Part shown: one piece after another, positions 52,965-60,255 of the stretch
How positions within the stretch are numbered: position 1 is the first letter of the stretch
Layout: the number at the start of each line of letters is the position of its first letter
DNA from: Neisseria brasiliensis
Lineage (GTDB): Bacteria; Pseudomonadota; Gammaproteobacteria; Burkholderiales; Neisseriaceae
DNA length: 64,000 nucleotides
NCBI RefSeq assembly: GCF_009671065.1
Contig: NZ_CP046027.1
Coordinates: 1,612,001-1,676,000 of the forward strand
Reading direction: 5' to 3'
Translations under genes and position numbers: made by a program
The notes under the pieces: model-generated
What the model was told of the DNA's origin: nothing
Database searches by the model: none
What the model saw: only the letters and a program-made list of their open reading frames with translations

Positions 52965-54278
52965 ATGAATACTTCAGATAACAGTATGTTCGAGCGCATT
53001 TTTAAATTGCGCGAAAACGGCACCAACGTGCGCACGGAAGTGATGGCGGGTTTAACCACCTTTCTGACCATGTGTTACATCATCATCGTCAATCCCTTGA
53101 TTTTGGGCGAAGCGGGCATGGATGTCGGCGCGGTGTTCGTCGCCACCTGTATCGCTGCGGCCATCGGCTGCTTTGTGATGGGCTTTGTCGGCAATTATCC
53201 GATTGCACTCGCCCCGGGCATGGGCTTGAATGCTTATTTTACTTTTGCCGTGGTGAAGGGCATGGGTGTGCCTTGGCAGGTGGCGTTGGGCGCGGTGTTT
53301 ATGTCGGGCTTGATTTTCATCTTCTTCAGCTTGTTTAAAGTGCGCGAAATGCTGGTGAACGCATTGCCGATGGGCTTGAAAATGTCGATTGCGTCCGGTA
53401 TCGGCCTGTTTTTGGCTTTGATTGCCTTAAAAGGCGCGGGCGTGATTGTCGATAATCCGGCTACGCTGGTGGGTATGGGCGATATTCACCAGCCGTCGGT
53501 ATTGCTGGCGTTGGGCGGTTTTGCGGCGGTATGCGTGTTGAGCCATTTCCGTATTAAAGGTGCGATTATCATCACTATTTTGGGCATTACCGTGTTGTCC
53601 AGCCTGATGGGTTTGAGCGAATTCAAAGGCGTGGTGGGCAGCGTGCCGAGTATTGTGCCGACTTTCATGCAAATGGATTTTGAAGGCTTGTTCACCGTCA
53701 GCATGATCAGCGTGATTTTCGTGTTTTTCTTGGTGGACTTGTTCGACAGTACCGGCACTTTGGTCGGTGTATCGCACCGTGCGGGCTTGTTGGTAGATGG
53801 CAAACTGCCGCGCTTGAAACGTGCTTTGCTGGCGGATTCGACTGCAATTGTGGCAGGTGCCGCTTTGGGTACGTCGTCAACTACACCTTATATCGAAAGT
53901 GCATCGGGTGTGGCTGCGGGTGGCCGCACGGGTTTGACTGCTGTGGTGGTTGGTTTGCTGATGTTGGCGTGTTTGGTGTTCTCGCCGCTGGCACAAAGCG
54001 TACCGGCTTTTGCCACCGCGCCGGCTTTGTTATACGTCGGCACGCAGATGTTGCGCAGTGCCACCGAAATCGATTGGGACGACATCACCGAAGCTGCTCC
54101 GGCTTTCTTAACCATCGTGTTCATGCCGTTCACTTACTCGATTGCTGACGGTATCGCAGCAGGCTTTATCAGCTATGCGGTGATTAAATTGCTGTGCGGT
54201 CGTGCGAAAGAAGTGCCGCCGATGGTGTGGATTGTGGCTGTATTGTGGGCATTGAAATTCTGGTATATGGGCGGTTGA
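52965..54278 (+). CDS. NCS2 family purine (guanine/hypoxanthine type) permease
   Basis: Inner-membrane nucleobase permease of 437 residues of the AzgA/GhxP branch, about 14 membrane segments. NALPMGLKMSIASGIGLFLALIALKGAG, FFLVDLFDSTGTLVGVSHRAGL, and TPYIESASGVAAGGRTGLTAV are characteristic, the latter two lining the purine site. The open frame starts at 52809 through a DUS pair, so I take the ATG at 52965 (MNTSDNSMFERIFKLRENG), the family start. Likely imports guanine, hypoxanthine or adenine with H+. Confidence 0.92.
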   Translation: MNTSDNSMFERIFKLRENGTNVRTEVMAGLTTFLTMCYIIIVNPLILGEAGMDVGAVFVATCIAAAIGCFVMGFVGNYPIALAPGMGLNAYFTFAVVKGMGVPWQVALGAVFMSGLIFIFFSLFKVREMLVNALPMGLKMSIASGIGLFLALIALKGAGVIVDNPATLVGMGDIHQPSVLLALGGFAAVCVLSHFRIKGAIIITILGITVLSSLMGLSEFKGVVGSVPSIVPTFMQMDFEGLFTVSMISVIFVFFLVDLFDSTGTLVGVSHRAGLLVDGKLPRLKRALLADSTAIVAGAALGTSSTTPYIESASGVAAGGRTGLTAVVVGLLMLACLVFSPLAQSVPAFATAPALLYVGTQMLRSATEIDWDDITEAAPAFLTIVFMPFTYSIADGIAAGFISYAVIKLLCGRAKEVPPMVWIVAVLWALKFWYMGG

Positions 54279-54301
54279 TTCGCACTGCTAGAAAATGTTT
54301 T

Positions 54302-54347
54302 AAACAGGCCGTCTGAAAACAATATGTTTCAGACGGCCTGTTTTTAT
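54302..54347 (+). terminator. DUS-hairpin terminator after the NCS2 permease gene
   Basis: AAACAGGCCGTCTGAAA and TTTCAGACGGCCTGTTTTT form a stem with a T run. Confidence 0.85.
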
Positions 54348-54773
54348 TGTTATAAATAACTGAATAATCGGCTTTGCATGAAAATAATTCAAGTAAAAAT
54401 GCAGTTTAGAGTAAAAATCCGTCAAATAGGCCGTCTGAAAAATAGTTGCTGATTTCAAGTATTTATTAACGGCATTTAACTGAAAGCAGGTGTGGATTTA
54501 AAATCACTCGACAAAAATAACGGATAATTTTTTGAGGTTGGTGAAAAAATTGTTGCTTTTGATTATATGTAAATTAAACATATTTAAATAATAAAATACA
54601 ATAGATTATGTGTATTTTTAGTTTGTAATCAGCTTGTTTTTGATTAATTTGTTTATTTTAATCGATAAAAGTTATCAAGTGGATTGAAAAAATATTTGAC
54701 ACACAAAAAATTATGGCTTAGATTTAAATCAAAGAAAAACTACATGAAACTACATCATACAAAGGAACCCACC
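54348..54773 (+). promoter_or_regulatory. AT-rich region upstream of the prp locus
   Basis: These bases hold one DUS near 54430 and no convincing gene. From about 54530 they are extremely AT-rich. A TTG-started frame from 54684 is not supported by a ribosome site. The region probably contains distal control for the prp genes. Confidence 0.35.
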
Positions 54774-54878
54774 ATGACTTCTCGCGCGATTTTGCCGCTA
54801 TCTCTTCATTTCCACGAAATATTCTCTTTTCCCGCTGCTGCTTTCGGTTTGTTGCCCGTCAAAGCCGTTACGCGTTAA
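54774..54878 (+). CDS. Possible 34-codon leader or small ORF before prpB
   Basis: ATG at 54774 stands seven bases after AAAGGA, an excellent ribosome site, and opens 34 codons (MTSRAILPLSLHFHEIFSFP then AAAFGLLPVKAVTR). I recognise no family. The peptide is hydrophobic in its middle with no charge run typical of a toxin. It may be a leader peptide, a small membrane protein or the remnant of a gene. It lies 200 bases before prpB. Confidence 0.35.
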   Translation: MTSRAILPLSLHFHEIFSFPAAAFGLLPVKAVTR

Positions 54879-55029
54879 ACCGGTTTATTCTTTCGCCGTA
54901 TTTTTCTGTTTTATTTTTAACATCCAAAAAGTAAAAAGCTCGAATAATTTTCAATAAGCGGTGGTCGTGTGTGTTGCGGCTGGTTTAAGTGTAAACGTTA
55001 ACTGTTTATTGAAAATGATTTTAGTGATG

Positions 55030-55050
55030 TCAATCAAAGTTTGATTTGAC
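55030..55050 (+). promoter_or_regulatory. Candidate operator just upstream of prpB
   Basis: AATCAAA-G-TTTGATT (55032-55046) is a perfect 7+1+7 palindrome, extended imperfectly by GTC and GAC. It lies 31 bases before the prpB ATG, where a repressor would block transcription. The regulator is not encoded in this window. Confidence 0.45.
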
Positions 55051-55077
55051 GATGTGATTGATAAGAGGAGAAAAAAG

Positions 55078-55953
55078 ATGACCCAAGCTTCAGCTGGCCT
55101 GCGTTTCCGTCAAGCCGTTCAAGAATCTAATCCGTTGGCGGTGGTGGGCTGCGTCAATGCTTATTTTGCCCGTTTGGCCACCCACAGCGGCTTTAAAGCG
55201 ATTTATCTGTCCGGCGGCGGCGTGGCTGCCTGCTCAAACGGCATTCCGGATTTGGGTATCACCACCATGGAAGACGTGCTGATTGATGCACGCCGCATTA
55301 CCGATAATGTAGATACGCCTTTGCTGGTAGATATTGATGTGGGTTGGGGCGGTGCATTCAACATCGCGCGCACCATCCGCAATTTCGAGCGCGCCGGTGT
55401 GGCGGCGGTACATATTGAAGACCAAGTGGCGCAAAAGCGTTGCGGCCACCGTCCAAATAAAGCCATCGTGTCTAAAGAAGAGATGGTTGACCGCATTAAA
55501 GCCGCGGTTGATGCGCGTGTGGATGAAAACTTCGTCATCATGGCGCGTACTGATGCATTGGCGGTAGAAGGTTTGGATGCGGCGATTGAGCGTGCGCAAG
55601 CCTGTGTGGAAGCCGGTGCCGATATGATTTTCCCAGAAGCGATGACCGAATTGGGCATGTACAGAAAATTCGTTGATGCGGTGAAAGTACCGGTATTGGC
55701 CAACATCACCGAATTCGGTTCAACGCCGCTCTACACCCAGCAGGAATTGGCTGAAAACGGCGTGCAGCTGGTGCTGTATCCGCTCTCAACCTTCCGCGCA
55801 GCCAGCAAAGCAGCATTGAATGTGTATGAAGCGATTATGCGCGACGGCACACAAGCCAATGTGGTTGATACCATGCAGACCCGCGCGGAATTGTACGAAC
55901 ACTTGGGCTACCACGATTTCGAGCAGAAATTAGACCAATTGTTTCAAAAATAA
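55078..55953 (+). CDS. prpB: 2-Methylisocitrate lyase
   Basis: TIM-barrel lyase of 291 residues that splits 2-methylisocitrate into pyruvate and succinate, last step of the methylcitrate cycle. Metal and catalytic residues are seen in VDIDVGWGGAFN and C122 in QKRCGHRPNK, the PrpB/isocitrate lyase nucleophile motif. Gly-rich YLSGGGVAA binds pyruvate. GAGGAG precedes the ATG at 55078; the upstream in-frame ATG at 55054 is rejected. First structural gene of the prp locus. Confidence 0.96.
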   Translation: MTQASAGLRFRQAVQESNPLAVVGCVNAYFARLATHSGFKAIYLSGGGVAACSNGIPDLGITTMEDVLIDARRITDNVDTPLLVDIDVGWGGAFNIARTIRNFERAGVAAVHIEDQVAQKRCGHRPNKAIVSKEEMVDRIKAAVDARVDENFVIMARTDALAVEGLDAAIERAQACVEAGADMIFPEAMTELGMYRKFVDAVKVPVLANITEFGSTPLYTQQELAENGVQLVLYPLSTFRAASKAALNVYEAIMRDGTQANVVDTMQTRAELYEHLGYHDFEQKLDQLFQK

Positions 55954-55984
55954 ATAAAGCCGTAGAAATAGAAGTTGTTGGATT

Positions 55985-56024
55985 TTCAGACGGCCTGTTC
56001 CCAGCGGAAAGGCCGTCTGAAAAA
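55985..56024 (+). terminator. DUS inverted pair between prpB and prpC
   Basis: TTTTCAGACGGCCTG and AGGCCGTCTGAAAA enclose a loop of about 14 bases. It could attenuate but need not stop prpC transcription. Confidence 0.5.
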
Positions 56025-56061
56025 TAATCATATTAAAAAAGCAATCAATAGGAGAAACATC

Positions 56062-57213
56062 ATGACAACCGAAACCCCTACTTTCAAACCGAAAAAATCC
56101 GTAGCCCTGTCAGGCGTAGCAGCCGGTAACACCGCGCTGTGTACCGTCGGCAAAACCGGTAACGACTTGAGCTACCGTGGTTACGACATTCTCGATTTAG
56201 CCAAGCATTGCGAATTTGAAGAAGTGGCGCACTTACTGATTCATGGCCATCTGCCGAATAAGAGCGAATTGGCAGCTTATAAAGCCAAATTGCAAACCTT
56301 GCGTGGCTTGCCGATTCGTGTTCGTAAAATGCTGGAAAACTTGCCGGCACACACCCATCCGATGGACGTTTTGCGTTCGGGCGTGTCTATGATGGGCTGC
56401 GTTCACCCTGAGCGCGAAAGCCAACCGGAAAGTGAAGCGCGTGATATCGCCGACAAACTGATTGCCAGCTTGGGCAGCATCTTGCTGTATTGGTATCAAT
56501 ATTCACACAAAGGCAAGAGCATTGACGTTGAGAGCGAAGAAGAGAGCATTGGCGGTCATTTCCTGCACTTGTTGCACGGCAAACGCCCAACGCCTTCGCA
56601 AGTTAAAGCCATGCACATTTCCCTGATTTTGTATGCAGAACACGAATTTAACGCATCTACTTTCACCAGTCGTGTGATTGCGGGTACCGGTTCGGATATC
56701 TACTCTTGCATTACCGGTGCCATCGGTGCTTTGAAAGGCCCGAAACACGGCGGTGCCAACGAGGTGGCTTACGACATTCAAAAACGCTACCGCAATGCCG
56801 ACGAAGCGGAAGCAGATATCCGCGAGCGCATCGGCCGCAAAGAAATCGTGATCGGTTTCGGCCATCCGGTGTACACCGTATCTGACCCACGCAACGTGGT
56901 GATTAAAGAAGTGGCACGCGATTTGAGTAAAGAAGCCGGCGATATGCGCTTGTTTGACATTGCCGAGCGCTTGGAAAGCGTGATGTGGGAAGAGAAGAAA
57001 ATGTTCCCGAATCTGGACTGGTTCTCTGCCGTGTCTTACCAAAAACTGGGCGTACCGACTGCGATGTTCACCCCGTTGTTCGTGATTTCGCGTACCACCG
57101 GCTGGTCGGCACACGTGTTGGAGCAACGCAAAGACGGCAAGATTATCCGTCCGAGCGCGAATTACACCGGTCCTGACGATATTCCGTTCGTGCCGTTGGA
57201 CGAACGCTGCTGA
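56062..57213 (+). CDS. prpC: 2-Methylcitrate synthase
   Basis: Citrate-synthase family enzyme of 383 residues that condenses propionyl-CoA with oxaloacetate. KPKKSVALSGVAAGNTALCTVG and LSYRGYDILDLAKHCEFEEVAHLLIHG at the start are typical of PrpC. Catalytic residues fall in GPKHGGANE, the conserved His of FGHPVYT, and the Asp in NLDWFSAVSY. AGGAGA precedes the ATG at 56062. It follows prpB by 108 bases containing a DUS pair. Confidence 0.95.
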   Translation: MTTETPTFKPKKSVALSGVAAGNTALCTVGKTGNDLSYRGYDILDLAKHCEFEEVAHLLIHGHLPNKSELAAYKAKLQTLRGLPIRVRKMLENLPAHTHPMDVLRSGVSMMGCVHPERESQPESEARDIADKLIASLGSILLYWYQYSHKGKSIDVESEEESIGGHFLHLLHGKRPTPSQVKAMHISLILYAEHEFNASTFTSRVIAGTGSDIYSCITGAIGALKGPKHGGANEVAYDIQKRYRNADEAEADIRERIGRKEIVIGFGHPVYTVSDPRNVVIKEVARDLSKEAGDMRLFDIAERLESVMWEEKKMFPNLDWFSAVSYQKLGVPTAMFTPLFVISRTTGWSAHVLEQRKDGKIIRPSANYTGPDDIPFVPLDERC

Positions 57214-57221
57214 TGTACTTT

Positions 57222-57262
57222 TCAGACGGTCTTTATGCTTTCGCATCAGGCCGTCTGAAAAA
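57222..57262 (+). terminator. DUS inverted pair after prpC
   Basis: TTTTCAGACGGTC and GGCCGTCTGAAAAAT enclose a 16-base loop, with one arm carrying a T for C change. Confidence 0.55.
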
Positions 57263-57431
57263 TTTACGATGATGCGTACTTGAATATTAGTAATTAAATA
57301 ATTTTCCAAAGATAAAGATTCAGTTGGAAAGACAAAAGGCAATGTTGGTTTAGGAAGCTCAAACAAATATTTTGCTTGCGCTCAAGCCAAGGGAATATAC
57401 GGTTGTATACGTTTTGACCGACAGATAATAA

Positions 57432-58058
57432 ATGAATGCCACACAAACCGTTTACTTTTTATTGTCAAGCATGTTGGTTGCCGCCTTGCCCGGCCCTGCC
57501 ATGATGTTGGTAATACAGGGGGCGATTCATTCGGGATGGAGAAAAGGGGCAAGTATTACGGCAGGGATATTGTTGGCAGATGCTTTACTTTTAGTAGCGG
57601 TGTGTTTAGGAGTAGGCGGTATTATTGCTTCTTCTGAATCCATGCTTACTGTAATGAACGTGTTTTCTTCCTGTTATCTGATTTACTTAGCATATGGTTC
57701 ATTTCGGGCGATCAGTAGTCTTCGTTCGGGTTTGCCGGTGTCGGTAAAAAATGTTGACTGGAAAGCGGGTTTTTGGATTACCATCATCAATCCCAAAACC
57801 ATTATTTTTCTGATTGCGTATTTGCCCCGTTTTATTGATCACCATTCCGATGCGTCGGAGAATATACAGCTTTTCATGCTTTCATTTTGGTTTGTGATTG
57901 CGGTAGCGGTTGTGATGTCGGTTTATGCTTTAGTGGCACATGGTGCTCGGCGGTTTCTAGAAAAAATAATAGTGCGCCAAACAATGGAAGCCGTGTTTGG
58001 TATGGTATTGCTTTTTATCGGTTTGCATGGTTTATGGGAAATGGTTTCCACTCGATAA
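57432..58058 (+). CDS. LysE/RhtB family exporter
   Basis: Inner-membrane protein of 208 residues with about six membrane segments. The N-terminal LVAALPGPAMMLVIQGAIHSGWRKG is the LysE/RhtB signature (PGP, then G-x-R-G). Members export amino acids such as threonine or homoserine lactone; no substrate can be assigned. No good ribosome site. It lies between prpC and acnD with a second exporter after it, an insertion relative to the compact prp order I know from meningococcus. Confidence 0.87.
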   Translation: MNATQTVYFLLSSMLVAALPGPAMMLVIQGAIHSGWRKGASITAGILLADALLLVAVCLGVGGIIASSESMLTVMNVFSSCYLIYLAYGSFRAISSLRSGLPVSVKNVDWKAGFWITIINPKTIIFLIAYLPRFIDHHSDASENIQLFMLSFWFVIAVAVVMSVYALVAHGARRFLEKIIVRQTMEAVFGMVLLFIGLHGLWEMVSTR

Positions 58059-58079
58059 CTTCACAAACGGTATCCCACC

Positions 58080-58958
58080 ATGAACATAAAAGACGCTTTG
58101 CTGATTGCCGCTGTGGTCGGTATTTGGGGCATTAATTTTTTCTTTATGAAAACCGCTTTGGCCGATGTGCCGCCCATGATATTGGGCTTGTTGCGGTTTT
58201 TATTGGTGATTTTTCCGGCGGTATTCTTTATTAAACCGCCGAAAGTCGCTTGGTATTGGCTGGCGCTTTACGGTATCACCATTAGCTTCGGTCAATTCGG
58301 GCTGATGTTTACCGCGCTGGAACTGGGTATGCCCACAGGCTTGGGAGCCTTATTGATTCAATTGCAAGTGTTTCTTACCGTATTGGTGGCTGGTGTGATG
58401 ATGAGAGAGCCACTATTACGTCATCACTTGTTGGGTATGATTGCTGCTGCGGTGGGTCTGATGCTAATCGGCATCGGCCAATATCAAGGCAATATGCCGT
58501 TGGTGGCTTTGCTGGCAGTGGTCGGCGCGGCGGCTTCTTGGGCGGTCGGCAACATTGTGGTGAAATACATCGGACAGGTGAACCCGCTCTCATTGGTGGT
58601 GTGGGGCAGTTGGTCGGCCTTGGTGGCATTTACCGCTGTTTCTTTGATGATGTATGGCGCCGATGGTCTGGTTTCTTACACGCTGTCTCTCAGCGGTTGG
58701 GGCATTGCCAGCATTTTGTTTTTGGCCTATGTGTCGAGTTTGGTCGGCTACACCGCGTGGGGCGATTTGCTCTCGCGCCATCCGGCAGGCAAGATTACTC
58801 CGTTTGCGCTGTGTGTGCCGGTGATTGCGTTGTTGGTCGGCTATATCTTCTTAGGCGAACGTTTGGGCGCATGGCATTGGGCAGGTATAGTGGTCGTAAT
58901 GGCCGGTTTGCTGATTCATGTGTTCGGCGGCAAATGGTTAGGCCGTCTGAAAAAATAA
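58080..58958 (+). CDS. EamA/DMT family transporter (RhaT/YdcZ-like)
   Basis: Inner-membrane protein of 292 residues with ten predicted membrane segments in two EamA repeats (LIAAVVGIWGINFFFMKTALADVPP; AAASWAVGNIVVKYIGQVNP). Resembles the O-acetylserine/cysteine exporter EamA group by the WGINFF start; substrate is inferred only. It follows the LysE gene by 21 bases, probably in one transcript. A DUS encodes the last residues (GRLKK) and overlaps the stop region. Confidence 0.87.
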   Translation: MNIKDALLIAAVVGIWGINFFFMKTALADVPPMILGLLRFLLVIFPAVFFIKPPKVAWYWLALYGITISFGQFGLMFTALELGMPTGLGALLIQLQVFLTVLVAGVMMREPLLRHHLLGMIAAAVGLMLIGIGQYQGNMPLVALLAVVGAAASWAVGNIVVKYIGQVNPLSLVVWGSWSALVAFTAVSLMMYGADGLVSYTLSLSGWGIASILFLAYVSSLVGYTAWGDLLSRHPAGKITPFALCVPVIALLVGYIFLGERLGAWHWAGIVVVMAGLLIHVFGGKWLGRLKK

Positions 58959-58971
58959 AAAGCATAACAAA

Positions 58972-59311
58972 ATGCCTCATTTAACTGTTGAATACGGCGG
59001 CGTAGAAATGCCGCAAGAAGCCTTGCCAGAATTACACCAAACCTTATTAAACAGCGGCCTGTTTGAAGAATACGATTTGAAAATCCGCCTGCCGCTATGA
59101 GCAAGCCGATTATTTGGTCGGCGGCAGCAAACAAGCCTTTGCCCATTTGACCTTGCGTTTGCTGGAAGGGCGTAGCGAAAGCGCCCAAGCCGAATTGAGC
59201 CGCGCCTTGGCCGAAACCGTGCAAAAATTAACCGCACAAGCGCCGAGCATACAGATTAGCGTGGATTTGTGCGACATGGTTCGCGCCACCTACACCAAAA
59301 CCCACCGTTAA
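58972..59311 (+). pseudogene. 5-Carboxymethyl-2-hydroxymuconate isomerase-like (tautomerase superfamily) gene, frameshifted
   Basis: ATG at 58972 opens MPHLTVEYGGVEMPQEALPE, with the N-terminal proline catalytic in this superfamily (Pro after Met removal). The frame stops at 59098-59100 after KIRLPL. One base out of phase it continues as EQADYLVGGSKQAFAHLTLR through MVRATYTKTHR to 59311, the expected C-terminal half. The 340-base total is one base over a 112-residue gene, so an inserted base near 59096 explains it. The family isomerises hydroxymuconates or related enols. No ribosome site of note. It sits between the exporter and the Tam-like gene. Confidence 0.8.
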
Positions 59312-59351
59312 TCAAACAGGCCGTCTGAAACCAACTTAAAGCGCAATCATC

Positions 59352-60188
59352 ATGAGCAAAGATTGGAATCCGCAACACTATCAGCGTTTTGAAAAAGAAC
59401 GCAACCGCCCGCCGGCTGAATTGTTGGCGCGGATTGCACACATTCAAGCGCAACGGATCGCCGATTTGGGCTGCGGTTCGGGCAGCAGCACCGCCTTGTT
59501 GCGCCAAGCATGGCCGCAAGCCGAGATTACCAGCGTGGACAGTTCACCCGCCATGCTTGCTGTGGCACAGGAAAAATTGCCCGATTGCCGTTTTGTATTG
59601 CAGGATTTTCACGATTGGCAGCCGGAAACGCCGCAAGATATTGTGTTTGCCAATGCGTCACTGCAATGGTCGGACACACCGCAAACGCTGTTGCCGCACC
59701 TGATTCGCCAGTTGAAACAAGGCGGTGTGTTGGCGGCGCAAATGCCGGATAATTTGGATGAGCCGTCGCATTTTCTCATGCGCGACACCGCTGCGTTGCC
59801 CCAATGGAAAGATTTAACCCAAGCCGCCGACAGCCGTCCACCGGTGTGGGACGTATCCCGCTATTATGATTTGCTGGTGGCGCAAGGTTGCGAAGTGGAT
59901 GTGTGGCGCACGGTGTATTACCACGTTTTGCCCGATACCGTCGCCATCGCCGATATGTTTGCCAGCACCGCATTGCGCCCTTATCTGGCCTGTTTGGACG
60001 AAGCACAGCAGGGCGAATTTATGCAGGCATACATCGAGCAATTAAACCAACATTATCCGCGCCGACATGATGGCAATGTGTTGTTGGCGTTGCCGCGAAT
60101 GTTATCGTGGCGCACAAAGGGCAGGCCGTCTGAAACGGCTGCCGCTCTTATTAAAATTAAAACGATTTTTCAGACGGCCTTGAGATAA
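59352..60188 (+). CDS. tam: Trans-aconitate 2-methyltransferase-like SAM methyltransferase, altered C-terminus
   Basis: Class I methyltransferase of 278 residues. SAM motif I is IADLGCGSGSSTALL (about 36-50), then ITSVDSSPAML, DFHDWQP and FANASLQW, all close to Tam, which esterifies trans-aconitate. After M250 the frame reads LSWRTKGRPSETAAALIKIK and ends inside a DUS pair. Adding one T at 60101-60103 would instead give MFIVAHKGQAV and a stop at 60131, the normal family ending (FIVA), so the last 25 residues are probably a frameshift product. Position next to acnD suggests it handles trans-aconitate or methylaconitate by-products. Confidence 0.8.
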   Translation: MSKDWNPQHYQRFEKERNRPPAELLARIAHIQAQRIADLGCGSGSSTALLRQAWPQAEITSVDSSPAMLAVAQEKLPDCRFVLQDFHDWQPETPQDIVFANASLQWSDTPQTLLPHLIRQLKQGGVLAAQMPDNLDEPSHFLMRDTAALPQWKDLTQAADSRPPVWDVSRYYDLLVAQGCEVDVWRTVYYHVLPDTVAIADMFASTALRPYLACLDEAQQGEFMQAYIEQLNQHYPRRHDGNVLLALPRMLSWRTKGRPSETAAALIKIKTIFQTALR

Positions 60189-60255
60189 ACAACAGGCCGT
60201 CTGAAACCCCAAGCAGTCAAACAGAAGAAAAACATAAATCACTGGAGATATCACC

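Noticed and set aside
54684..54878. 64-codon TTG-started ORF before prpB
   Set aside because: No ribosome site at the TTG; only the internal ATG at 54774 has one.
56503..57366. 287-codon minus-strand ORF opposite prpC
   Set aside because: Shadow of prpC; no supporting motif or start signal.
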